Assembly: GCA_009937555.1 (NCBI GenBank)
Contig: JAACFD010000082.1
Span: 1 to 8,313, forward strand
DNA from: Chlamydiales bacterium
GTDB taxonomy: Bacteria; Chlamydiota; Chlamydiia; Chlamydiales; JAACFD01
Length of the DNA stretch: 8,313 bases
Direction of reading: 5' to 3'
Shown here piece by piece: positions 1 through 6,343 of the stretch (positions are counted from its first letter, which is position 1; each line of letters begins with the position of its first letter). The notes below the pieces were generated by a model. The model did not search any database. It had not been told where the DNA came from and saw nothing but the letters and a program-made list of their open reading frames with translations. Both the position numbers and the translations under genes were made by a program.

Positions 1-2
1 AC

Positions 3-107
3 AAACCTGACTATTTAGATGCTCAAAAGAACTTAAGGGTGGTGAGTAAAGGAAAGAAACCTTTACTAATTACTAAAAAACCCCTGCGTCTATCATGGGT
101 GTATTGA
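3..107 (+). CDS. possible C-terminal end of a gene entering from the left
   Basis: Frame 3 is open from the window edge to a TGA at 105-107, giving about 34 residues that begin KPDYLDAQKNLRVV and end LRLSWVY. The peptide is basic with an ordinary composition, and I do not recognise a family. If real, it is the 3' end of a convergent gene overlapping the last 35 bases of the ABC ATPase gene on the other strand. The other two plus frames close by base 48, so this is the only frame in which a gene could enter from the left on this strand. The short length and the overlap with a secure gene keep confidence low. Confidence 0.3.
   Translation, partial: KPDYLDAQKNLRVVSKGKKPLLITKKPLRLSWVY
45..67. 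other. perfect 8-bp hairpin downstream of the ABC ATPase gene
   Basis: AGTAAAGG (45-52) pairs exactly with CCTTTACT (60-67) around a 7-base AAAGAAA loop. It starts five bases past the ATPase stop codon on the minus strand. No T-tract follows on either strand, so it is not a classical intrinsic terminator. It may still mark the end of the ATPase transcript, or be chance inside the possible left-edge gene. Confidence 0.35.
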
Positions 108-825
108 GATTTTCATCTACCTCAAATACTTCTTTTAGTACCTGATTCGTTAAAGTAGGGGTTATTTCTTTGGATAAGTACTTTCCCTCTTTTAGTAAGA
201 TTATATGATCGCAGTAATGCTTGCTCATGTTTAGATCATGAGAGGCAATAATGACAACTTTACCCTCTTCAGTAATCTTTTTAAGGAGCTTCCAGAGTAT
301 TTGCTGATGCTTAATGTCAAGGAAAGTGGATGGTTCATCAAGTATAACCACTTTACTGTCACAGACTAGAGCTCTTGCTAGGTAGGCTCTTTTTAACTCT
401 CCCGCAGACAAGCTTAATATTGAAGAGTCTTTTTTGTTTGCAAGGCTCATTTCTATAAGCCTTTTATATACTATATCGTGGGCTTGAGGATCTTTTTCTG
501 AAATCTTGTGGGCATATAGTCCCATAGCTACAAAATCCCAGACGGAAAAATCAAACATAATATAAGAGTTTTGTGGAACTAAAGTTATAATGCGACTTCT
601 TTGCTTAGCAGATAGTAGAAGTATGTCTTTTTGATTCCATAAGATCTCACCTGAACTTGGAAGTGAAAGGCCAGATAGAATATTCAATAATGAGCTCTTT
701 CCTGCTCCGTTTGGACCTAAAACACCATATAGCATCCCTTCTGAGAAGCTCAAAGATACGGGGCGAAGTAGGTTCTTTTTCTCTACTTTTAGAGAGATAT
801 TATTAGCTAGTAACTTATTAACCAA
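73..825 (-). CDS. ABC transporter ATP-binding protein, FecE/BtuD/FhuC type
   Basis: This is the cytoplasmic ATPase that powers import of an iron complex, heme or cobalamin-like substrate through a FecCD-type permease. In the 250 residues the Walker A motif GPNGAGKS lies at 37-44, the Q-loop glutamine at 85, the signature LSAGE at 139-143 (a variant of LSGGQ), Walker B VVILDEPS at 159-166, the D-loop at 168-170 and the switch histidine at H196. All key residues are present and the length is normal for the family. The start is TTG at 823-825: an in-frame stop lies four codons upstream, and the next methionine (residue 31) would remove the first beta strands. No convincing ribosome site precedes it. 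The permease and binding protein lie 0.8-3 kb upstream on the same strand, separated by an opposite-strand gene. The substrate is not readable from sequence. Confidence 0.93.
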   Translation of the reverse strand: MVNKLLANNISLKVEKKNLLRPVSLSFSEGMLYGVLGPNGAGKSSLLNILSGLSLPSSGEILWNQKDILLLSAKQRSRIITLVPQNSYIMFDFSVWDFVAMGLYAHKISEKDPQAHDIVYKRLIEMSLANKKDSSILSLSAGELKRAYLARALVCDSKVVILDEPSTFLDIKHQQILWKLLKKITEEGKVVIIASHDLNMSKHYCDHIILLKEGKYLSKEITPTLTNQVLKEVFEVDENLNTPMIDAGVF

Positions 826-865
826 AATTTTATATCAAGTTTAAAGTGTCTTTGCATTAGTTGTT

Positions 866-871
866 TATAAT
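866..871 (+). promoter_or_regulatory. possible -10 element for the gene at 928
   Basis: A perfect TATAAT sits 56 bases upstream of the ATG at 928, in the divergent spacer between this gene and the ABC ATPase gene. No good -35 hexamer is seen at the usual spacing, so it rests on the -10 match alone in AT-rich DNA. Confidence 0.25.
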
Positions 872-927
872 TTTAGACGATTGGAATTTATATGAATTAA
901 AAAATAAAAACAAGAAGGGAAAATATT

Positions 928-1371
928 ATGAGTACAGCGTTAGGTTTTAAACAGTTCGCACCGGTAGTTCTTACCGAAGGTATCTTAGATAGTCATGCTG
1001 TGGGAGCTCTTAGTAGAGCTGGTCTAACTTCAGATGTGATACCAAGAACTTTTTTTGCATCAAGAGTATCTCCAACAAATACAGAGGTATCAGATTCTAG
1101 TTTATCATCCACAAGCTCTGATAGTTCAATTAAGTCTATCCTTAAAACTAAGGGCTTAAAAAAGAAGGCAAAACCAAGAAGAGTAACTATTAGTCCAACC
1201 TCTAGTTGTGGCTATGTTGACTTAGCAACAAAAAAAGTAGGAGTTGTTCCTTTAAGAACAAGTTTCATCGAAAATGTAAGCAGAGAATCTAGTCTTGCTC
1301 AGGCAAGAGACCCTGAGGACGTTAAAGAGGTTAAACACATCATTAAGCATATGGCTGGTGAAGACGACTGA
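928..1371 (+). CDS. unrecognised 147-residue basic/serine-rich protein with SILK and RVxF-like motifs
   Basis: I do not recognise a family. The start is secure: AGAAGGGA (913-920) ends seven bases before the ATG. There is no signal peptide or membrane segment. Residues 53-69 are a serine-rich, probably disordered stretch. Residues 70-73 are SILK, followed by a lysine/arginine cluster (74-85, KKKAKPRR) that resembles a nuclear localisation signal, then RRVTISP at 84-90. A SILK motif placed before an RVxF motif is the usual layout of eukaryotic protein phosphatase 1 regulators; here the final aromatic position is isoleucine. The C-terminal part (about 112-147) is charged and probably helical. 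The gene runs against its neighbours and sits inside an ABC transporter cluster. An open -1 frame continues immediately after its stop, so the true product could be about 215 residues. A secreted host-directed protein is possible but inferred. Confidence 0.75.
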   Translation: MSTALGFKQFAPVVLTEGILDSHAVGALSRAGLTSDVIPRTFFASRVSPTNTEVSDSSLSSTSSDSSIKSILKTKGLKKKAKPRRVTISPTSSCGYVDLATKKVGVVPLRTSFIENVSRESSLAQARDPEDVKEVKHIIKHMAGEDD

Positions 1372-1574
1372 GTTTAGGTAAGCTAGTTAAATATAAGCAA
1401 AGACTTGAGAAAAAACGGCGCTATATTTTTGATCAAAGGCAAGGCAGATTTAGGTTTGAGCGAGGCCTTCAAGGAAGAAGTTACTATTTTAATACTAGGA
1501 TATTGTATTATATTAAGAAGTACCGCGAAGCGATAGATGATGTCAAAGCAGAACGGAGATGGGGCTCTATTTAA
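1362..1574 (+). CDS. start-less open -1 frame following the 147-residue gene (frameshifted tail or separate small gene)
   Basis: Directly after the preceding gene, the frame one base back stays open from 1362 to a TAA at 1572-1574, giving 70 residues. The peptide (LSLGKLVKYKQRLEKKRR and onward to RRWGSI) is rich in Arg, Lys and Tyr and looks like a structured helical segment more than random translation. It has no ATG or GTG, and its only TTG is far inside. The only early non-ATG candidate is CTG at 1368-1370, which overlaps the upstream TGA by two bases and has GGTGAAGA just before it. Three readings are possible: a one-base deletion (mutation or assembly error) that truncated a longer protein, an unusual -1 frameshift (no classical slippery heptamer is present), or a separate gene with a rare start. 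It ends 33 bases from the convergent permease stop. Confidence 0.4.
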   Translation, partial: RRLSLGKLVKYKQRLEKKRRYIFDQRQGRFRFERGLQGRSYYFNTRILYYIKKYREAIDDVKAERRWGSI

Positions 1575-1592
1575 CCTGCAATCTAAAGGTTA
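1572..1592. other. 6-bp hairpin between convergent gene ends
   Basis: TAACCT (1572-1577) pairs with AGGTTA (1587-1592) around a 9-base loop. The left arm begins with the TAA that closes the open frame ending at 1574, and the right arm lies 15 bases past the permease stop at 1608. Its position between converging genes suggests a transcription end, but there is no T-tract on either side and the stem is short. Confidence 0.25.
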
Positions 1593-1607
1593 TAGTCACA
1601 GCAAGTC

Positions 1608-2603
1608 TTATGTAAAAGAGTGTTTTTGCTTTTGCTGGTAGAGCAAAGCTAGAAAAAAGACTCCACCTAGGACTGCTGTGATATTACCTATTGAGAAGAT
1701 TTGTATTTTAGAAATTTTTAATAGAAGGTCTAAAAACGCTAGGGCAAAACCTCCCCATAGAATACTCATAGGTAGCAGTAGCTGATTATTAGGGCCGAAA
1801 ATACCTCGTAAAATATGTGGGACCATTAAGCAAAAGAATGAGATAATTCCACATGATGCCACACTACCTCCAGTTAATATAGAGACGGCAAAAAGCAATC
1901 TAAAGCGGGTCATGGGTACATCCACGCCCAGAATACTAGCTTCTTGCTCACTAATTGAAAGTAGGTTTAGCTCTTTTTTATACTTTAAGCATGTTGACAG
2001 GCCAATAATAGCAAGAGGCATTTGCAAGTGTACATGTCTCCATGTAAGGTTATGTATTTGTCCATTAGACCATTCAGTAATGCTTTGTAGTAAATGCCAG
2101 TTATTTCTTAGCAGGTAAAGTAGCACGTTTTGCAGTGAAATAAAAACAGTAGAGCAGGCAATACCAGAGAGAATCATTAAGTTAAGTTCTAGTTTTCCCT
2201 TTTTATAAGACATCCTATAGACAAGAAATAATGATAATACGCAGCCAATAATACTAGCTAATGGAGTAAGGAAGGGGTAGACTAGATGAAGCTGACTGGC
2301 AAATACTAGGGATACCAAGAAACTAGCCGCAAAGCTACAGCCTAAAACACTAGGTGAAGCTAAAGGATTTTTGAAAAGGGCTTGCATTACAGTTCCAGAG
2401 CTAGCTAACGATGCTCCTGTGAGCAAACAAATAATTAACCTAGGCAGTCTTTCATCTAATAGTGGTGCCCAGTTAATCCTTCCATAAAACCTTTCTATGG
2501 AGCTTGAATAAATTTCTTCAAGTGAAGAAGGACCTGACAATAAAGAAGATAGTATTAGGACAGAAAAAAGTATGTAATAACTTATGTATTTATACTGATG
2601 CAT
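1608..2603 (-). CDS. ABC transporter permease, FecCD/BtuC family
   Basis: This integral membrane subunit forms the translocation channel for an iron-siderophore, heme or cobalamin-type substrate. The family signatures are clear in a 331-residue reading: RLPR at 52-55, the segment SGTVMQALFKNPLASPSVLG at 69-88, WSNG at 178-181 (usually W-x-x-G-S), LNLLSISEQEASILGVDV at 212-229 (the cytoplasmic coupling region that docks on the ATPase), MVPHILRGIFG at 260-270, and a C-terminal IGNITAVLGG. Many hydrophobic stretches fit about ten membrane helices. I prefer the ATG at 2601-2603, which has AGGGA four bases upstream, over a TTG nine codons earlier (2628-2630). The gene overlaps the binding-protein gene by 14 bases, so the two are translationally coupled. 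Small departures, such as FFCL where FxGL is usual, mark it as a divergent member. Confidence 0.92.
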   Translation of the reverse strand: MHQYKYISYYILFSVLILSSLLSGPSSLEEIYSSSIERFYGRINWAPLLDERLPRLIICLLTGASLASSGTVMQALFKNPLASPSVLGCSFAASFLVSLVFASQLHLVYPFLTPLASIIGCVLSLFLVYRMSYKKGKLELNLMILSGIACSTVFISLQNVLLYLLRNNWHLLQSITEWSNGQIHNLTWRHVHLQMPLAIIGLSTCLKYKKELNLLSISEQEASILGVDVPMTRFRLLFAVSILTGGSVASCGIISFFCLMVPHILRGIFGPNNQLLLPMSILWGGFALAFLDLLLKISKIQIFSIGNITAVLGGVFFLALLYQQKQKHSFT

Positions 2604-3774
2604 GCTTTCCCTTTTGTACTGTCTGTTCAAAAGCTCTTAGCATTTCAGCTAAAGATAAAATCACTAACAGGCTGGGGTTATCACTGAAGCGCTCATCTAA
2701 AGCAAAGCATTGGGATTTTTTAAGAGCGCTTAAGTGAGCACTTTCTGGAGAGGACTTGAGAAAGTGAATGACTTTTTCGGCTTGGGGAGAGTTAATAAAA
2801 ATAAAGCTAGGGTTGAGCTTTTGTAGTTCCTCATAGGCTAGAGGGTGATTCCAGTTATCAGAGAGTTTTTCAGTGTGTGTTTGCATGAGCTGACTAGCAC
2901 CAATATAATCTAGAAGCTGATAGTTGAAGCTTAGTTTTCCTGCTATTGAAAGCTTGTGGTAGTAATTAAGTACGCAACTGTTTTTGAATTTAAGTCTAGG
3001 AAAGCTTTTATCAAGTACCTCAAATAAGTGCTGCATATAGTGTAAAGAGGCTTCAAAAAAACAACTTAGTAAAAGGCCTTTGTTTTCCTTATCCACTTTT
3101 TGAGATAGCTCGTGTGTTAAAGCAGAAATATCATTTAGTTTATAGCAAGCTGGAGCTACGTAAACAGGGATTTGTAACCTATTCAATGTATCAAACATTT
3201 TAGGCAAACTATAAGGAGCAACAAAGGCTAAGTCTGTTTTTGTTAAAAAGATTTGCTCGCTATTGCATGATTCGCAGTTTAGGGCAATCTTATGAAATTG
3301 CTTGTCCTTATATAGCTTATTATACTTACGAACCCCCTCTGGTATTGCTGTAATATTAGCTTCAGGAAGTAATGATAGTAAGGCAAGGGCGCTATGGTAG
3401 CTCTGGGGAAAATACTTTTTTGTTGAAATTTTTAGAGATAATGAGCGTTCTCTAAAAATATAGTAGCGTATTTTTTGTAACCTACTAAGCATGTTTTGTG
3501 AAAATTCAGGGGAAGATTCAAGATAATGATAGGCTGTTTCTTCGTAAAGTTGGCAAATGCTTTCAATATCATCAAGATTACCCGTCAATGCAGAGCTTAA
3601 TTGATCAACTGGTAGAGAGCTCGCGAAAGGAGAACTTTGCTTTGCAGGAATAAGCTGATTGCTTGATACTGCAATTTCAATAGAAGGTTCATGAAAGACA
3701 ACAAAGGCACAAAACCACCACGTGAAAATGATGGTAAAAGTAGTTAAATAATAGCCAATCTTTGAGTGTGGCAC
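2590..3774 (-). CDS. class III substrate-binding protein (BtuF/FecB/FhuD-like) with N-terminal extension
   Basis: This protein probably captures the substrate on the outer face of the inner membrane and hands it to the downstream FecCD permease. It starts at GTG (3772-3774), with AAAGGG six bases upstream. Residues 9-27 form a hydrophobic segment (TTFTIIFTWWFCAFVVF) that is a signal peptide or membrane anchor. C22 is not in a lipobox. Residues 30-110 are an extra, probably helical region not usual in the family. The two lobes follow: about 112-220 (TDLAFVAPYSL then LNRLQIPVYVAP, matching the 'x-PDLVI ... L-x-x-LGIPVVV' pattern) and about 265-385 (KLSFNYQLLDYIGA, then YEELQKLNPSFIFI, then LSALKKSQCFALD). 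At 394 residues it is roughly 80-100 longer than typical. Ligand identity is unknown; iron complex, heme or corrinoid are the family options. Confidence 0.85.
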   Translation of the reverse strand: MPHSKIGYYLTTFTIIFTWWFCAFVVFHEPSIEIAVSSNQLIPAKQSSPFASSLPVDQLSSALTGNLDDIESICQLYEETAYHYLESSPEFSQNMLSRLQKIRYYIFRERSLSLKISTKKYFPQSYHSALALLSLLPEANITAIPEGVRKYNKLYKDKQFHKIALNCESCNSEQIFLTKTDLAFVAPYSLPKMFDTLNRLQIPVYVAPACYKLNDISALTHELSQKVDKENKGLLLSCFFEASLHYMQHLFEVLDKSFPRLKFKNSCVLNYYHKLSIAGKLSFNYQLLDYIGASQLMQTHTEKLSDNWNHPLAYEELQKLNPSFIFINSPQAEKVIHFLKSSPESAHLSALKKSQCFALDERFSDNPSLLVILSLAEMLRAFEQTVQKGKHASV

Positions 3775-3789
3775 TTCTTACCCTTTCTT

Positions 3790-3820
3790 AGTATAAGCAC
3801 TGAAAAGCCTATAGTATAAG
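3790..3820 (-). promoter_or_regulatory. paired AGTATAAG repeats in the binding-protein leader, possible promoter
   Basis: AGTATAAG occurs at 3790-3797 and again at 3813-3820 in the 67-base gap upstream of the binding-protein gene. On the minus strand each copy contains TATACT, a good -10 hexamer. The distal copy (3813-3818) would give a leader of about 32 bases; the proximal one is too close to leave room for the ribosome site. CTTTCTTA (3783-3790) and TAAGAAAG (3817-3824) also form an 8-bp inverted pair. No clear -35 was found. Confidence 0.3.
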
Positions 3821-3841
3821 AAAGATTGGTATTGATAGATA

Positions 3842-5389
3842 TTAACAAATCATAGCATCAATATTTAGGATATTGATAGCTGATTCAACACTAAGTTCTA
3901 AGACAGATGTTACCAAATCTTCAGAGTCATATATAGCTCTTTGCCGTAAGTCTTCTACTACTTTTGTAGCAGCATTATAGCCTACATCTTTCTTTGCTTT
4001 TTGTATTTCAGTTAGGATGCTTAAGGGGTCGGCTCCTGAGTTTTCGATCAGTTTTTCAAGTGGGGAAACACAAGCATTTATAAGAACCTGGGTGCCACTC
4101 TTGCTTGCTAGATGACTATTTGCTAGTGCTTGGCCAGCCCTATATAAGGCAACGCCTCCACCCGTTACAGCTCCCTTTTTTAGGACAGATGAAATGAGAG
4201 AAATACTTTCACTTAATTGTTTGGCGTTATCTGTATGCTGGTTCGTATATAAAATACCCAAATTACCAGTGAGAAATGTAAGTACTTGCTGAAGATGGTT
4301 TAACTTATCTACAGATGTTTCGCTTTGAATAAGAGATTCAATTTCTTCTGCTTCATCAAAAGATAGTGCTAGGCTTCTCTCATCAAATAAAAAATGGCTG
4401 AAATCTTTATGGATAAACGCCTTTTTTACTCTTCCTAACTGTTGAACATTTGCGATATTCTCTAAAGTATCAAGCTCTTTAAAGGTGTGGGTAGCACAAG
4501 ATTTTGATAGTTTCTCATAAATTAGCTGTCTTTTTTTGGGGTCTTTTGGTGCTTCTACAGGGCATACTTTTATAGAGCCTTGAAGGTAGTTCAAAGAGAG
4601 GGTTGCTAGTAAGTTCGGGTCAAAACTTGGAGCTATAAGGATAAGCTGTTCTTTTGCCTTGCCAATTTGCTGAAATAGAGAGAGAAGTTTATGGGCGCTT
4701 GATAAATGTGTATCACACAAAAGAACAAGGGGGAAGTCTAAAGAAGCATAGTTGCAATCTTTGCTATCACAAAAATAAGAGCTCGCAAAGCCTATATCAA
4801 CTCTTCCTCCTGGTGAGACTTGGGCAAAATGATCTGAGTTAATACATGGTTTAATTAAAATATCTCCATCAATACCAATATCTTGGAAGATTTCATTTAA
4901 GAGTAGTGCCATCTCAGGGTTTTTAGGTAAAACCTGATTAATAAAAAGGGTAAGAGACTTTTGGGAGTCAATGAAGAAGGCGTTATCTTTTAAGTGCTGT
5001 ATTATAAACTGTGTGGCTTCTTTAAGCTCTTCGTTAATTTTCTGTGAATGATGGCCTTCTTTAATTTGCTTAAGGCCATTTTTTACTAAGCTGTAGAGTA
5101 GTAGAATAGCTAGGCAACTGCCATCTTGAAATTGAGTGTCTACTTTGTTAATCAAAGCTTTTGTAAAGTGCTCTCCTAGCTTTTCAAACTTATTCATTAG
5201 TTCAACATCTTGAACAATATTGGCCGTTCTTGGAGAAAAGTATTCGGTTGTATTTTCGCTAACCACTTTGATATTAGTCCCCATAGGGCCATAAGTATAA
5301 ATGGTGAGATCAATGATCCTTTCAATACCATTGAGAATTTTTTCTTTTGCTTCATCAAAAAAAATTAAATCTTGTTTTGCTTTTGTCAT
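3842..5389 (-). CDS. divergent GroEL-like chaperonin (Hsp60 paralogue) with altered ATPase site
   Basis: This is a 515-residue homologue of the GroEL subunit, recognisable along its whole length: YGPMGTN at 33-39 (GroEL LGPKGRN), ELMNKFEKLG at 63-72, GFASSYF at 200-206 in the apical domain, GGGVAL at 410-415 and GYNAAT at 470-475. It lacks the C-terminal Gly-Gly-Met tail. Compared with the E. coli sequence as I recall it, catalytic D87 is kept (D89), but D52 is replaced by R54, the DGTTT stretch reads DGSCL, and D398 by E394. Apical substrate-binding aromatics are retained (F201, Y205, F206). ATP-driven folding is therefore probably slow or lost, while binding of clients or heteromeric assembly could persist. 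Chlamydiae carry such extra GroELs beside a standard groES-groEL pair; no groES is adjacent here. The ATG has only a weak ribosome site. Upstream is nadC-like, downstream the ABC binding protein, all on one strand. Confidence 0.9.
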   Translation of the reverse strand: MTKAKQDLIFFDEAKEKILNGIERIIDLTIYTYGPMGTNIKVVSENTTEYFSPRTANIVQDVELMNKFEKLGEHFTKALINKVDTQFQDGSCLAILLLYSLVKNGLKQIKEGHHSQKINEELKEATQFIIQHLKDNAFFIDSQKSLTLFINQVLPKNPEMALLLNEIFQDIGIDGDILIKPCINSDHFAQVSPGGRVDIGFASSYFCDSKDCNYASLDFPLVLLCDTHLSSAHKLLSLFQQIGKAKEQLILIAPSFDPNLLATLSLNYLQGSIKVCPVEAPKDPKKRQLIYEKLSKSCATHTFKELDTLENIANVQQLGRVKKAFIHKDFSHFLFDERSLALSFDEAEEIESLIQSETSVDKLNHLQQVLTFLTGNLGILYTNQHTDNAKQLSESISLISSVLKKGAVTGGGVALYRAGQALANSHLASKSGTQVLINACVSPLEKLIENSGADPLSILTEIQKAKKDVGYNAATKVVEDLRQRAIYDSEDLVTSVLELSVESAINILNIDAMIC

Positions 5390-5425
5390 AACCCGTCTTT
5401 GTTACTAAAGTTGAACTATAACTGC

Positions 5426-5453
5426 ATTATCGGATCTTTTGATTATGCGTAAA
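5426..5453 (-). promoter_or_regulatory. candidate sigma-70-type promoter for the GroEL-like gene
   Basis: On the minus strand TTTACG (5448-5453; four of six bases match TTGACA) is separated by 16 bases from GATAAT (5426-5431; five of six match TATAAT). Transcription would start near 5419, about 30 bases before the ATG. No CIRCE heat-shock operator (TTAGCACTC-N9-GAGTGCTAA) is present. Confidence 0.4.
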
Positions 5454-5469
5454 GGAAAAATTGGTAGCA

Positions 5470-5485
5470 GCTTAAAATTTTAAGC
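5470..5485. repeat. 16-base perfect palindrome across the nadC-like stop codon
   Basis: GCTTAAAATTTTAAGC reads the same on both strands and includes the TAA stop of the nadC-like gene (5472-5474). On the minus strand a run of five T follows about eight bases later. It could act as a weak terminator or protein-binding site, or be a chance product of the Leu-Lys-Phe-stop codons. Confidence 0.35.
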
Positions 5486-6323
5486 GAATATCAAGATCTT
5501 GAACAGAATGAGTCAAATCACGTATTGAAATACCGTCAATTCCTGTTTGTGCAAAAGCAACAACAGTTTCTAGGGTTACACAACCCTTAAATTCAACGCG
5601 AGCTCTGTGATTGATAAGTTTGACAGCCTGGCATATCTGGGGGATTGTCATATTTTCTAGCATGATGATATCAGCTTCTGCTTCTATAGCTTCTTCTACA
5701 AGCTTTAAGCTCTCTACAGCTACTTCAACATTAATCCCTGGTTGGTATTCTCTAGCTCTTTTAATGGCTTCTAAAATAGGTTTTTTACTTACCTTAGAAA
5801 GGAAAGAAAGGTGCTTTTTATTAATTACAAATTTCTCATATAGACCATAACGATGGTTGTAACCACCACCAATTTTTACAGCATACTTTTCTAAGCATCT
5901 TAGTCCTGGAAGAGTCTTTCTTGTATCTAAAATTTCACAGGGAAATCCTTCTACTTCTTCTACATAAAGGGCGGTTGTTGTAGCAATACCAGAAGCATGC
6001 TGAACAATATTTAAGGCAACCATTTCTGCCGACATAATGCCTTTGGCAGGACCTGAAACAGTTCCGATAATAGTGCCAGCAGGGTGTTCAGAACCTTCCC
6101 TAACATATAGATCAGTTGTGATTCTAGGGTCTACATGTTTAAAAATAGTTGAAAGAAAAGGAAGGCCCGCTAGCTTTCCATGCTGCTTTAGGACTAACTT
6201 AGCAGTTAGAGAAGCTTCATCGTCAATACAAGCTTCGGATGTAATGTCCCCTTTACCAATATCTTCCTTAAGGGCGATATCGATAAGTTTAATAATCTCT
6301 TCTTTAACAGTTTGGAGTTCCAT
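5472..6323 (-). CDS. nadC: NadC-family phosphoribosyltransferase with altered substrate-binding residues
   Basis: The classic NadC reaction joins quinolinate and PRPP to give nicotinate mononucleotide, CO2 and pyrophosphate, feeding NAD synthesis. The 283-residue length and overall layout fit: EDIGKGDITSE at 20-30, ALNIVQHASGIAT at 103-115, DTRKTLPGLR at 133-142, KYAVKIGGGYNHRYGL at 146-161, ADIIMLEN at 217-224 and a C-terminal LTHSVQDLDIRLKF. Against NadC sequences I recall, several ligand positions differ: GERT reads AEMV (R to M101), IKENH reads INKKH (K to N168), EVEVE reads EVAVE (E to A202), LDN reads LEN (D to E223), SGN/SGG reads KGC (246-248), and SVGALT reads SIRDLT (266-271). So it may have weak activity or a different carboxylate substrate. 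No nadA or nadB is nearby. The ATG has no good ribosome site. It is the first gene of the minus-strand run. Confidence 0.85.
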   Translation of the reverse strand: MELQTVKEEIIKLIDIALKEDIGKGDITSEACIDDEASLTAKLVLKQHGKLAGLPFLSTIFKHVDPRITTDLYVREGSEHPAGTIIGTVSGPAKGIMSAEMVALNIVQHASGIATTTALYVEEVEGFPCEILDTRKTLPGLRCLEKYAVKIGGGYNHRYGLYEKFVINKKHLSFLSKVSKKPILEAIKRAREYQPGINVEVAVESLKLVEEAIEAEADIIMLENMTIPQICQAVKLINHRARVEFKGCVTLETVVAFAQTGIDGISIRDLTHSVQDLDIRLKF

Positions 6324-6343
6324 GGCACAGAATGGGCTAATTT

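Noticed and set aside
1912..2118. plus-strand open frame of 68 codons
   Set aside because: It lies wholly antisense to the conserved permease gene and gives a cysteine-rich peptide without family features.
2628..2630. TTG start for the permease nine codons upstream of the ATG
   Set aside because: The ATG at 2603 has AGGGA at good spacing and still overlaps the upstream gene; the TTG adds a polar stretch inside the neighbour's coding sequence and lacks a comparable site.
2504..2737. plus-strand open frame of 77 codons
   Set aside because: It is antisense to the overlap of binding-protein and permease genes, both secure by homology.
3712..3714. C22 of the binding protein as a lipoprotein cysteine
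   Set aside because: The preceding residues are WWF, which do not match the small-residue lipobox pattern.
4654..4842. plus-strand open frame of 62 codons
   Set aside because: It is antisense to the apical domain of the GroEL-like gene and has no ribosome site of note.
5390..5471. search for a CIRCE heat-shock operator before the GroEL-like gene
   Set aside because: No TTAGCACTC/GAGTGCTAA pair is present in the gap.
5611..5850. plus-strand open frame of 79 codons
   Set aside because: It is antisense to conserved NadC motifs; its serine-rich composition is typical of a shadow frame.
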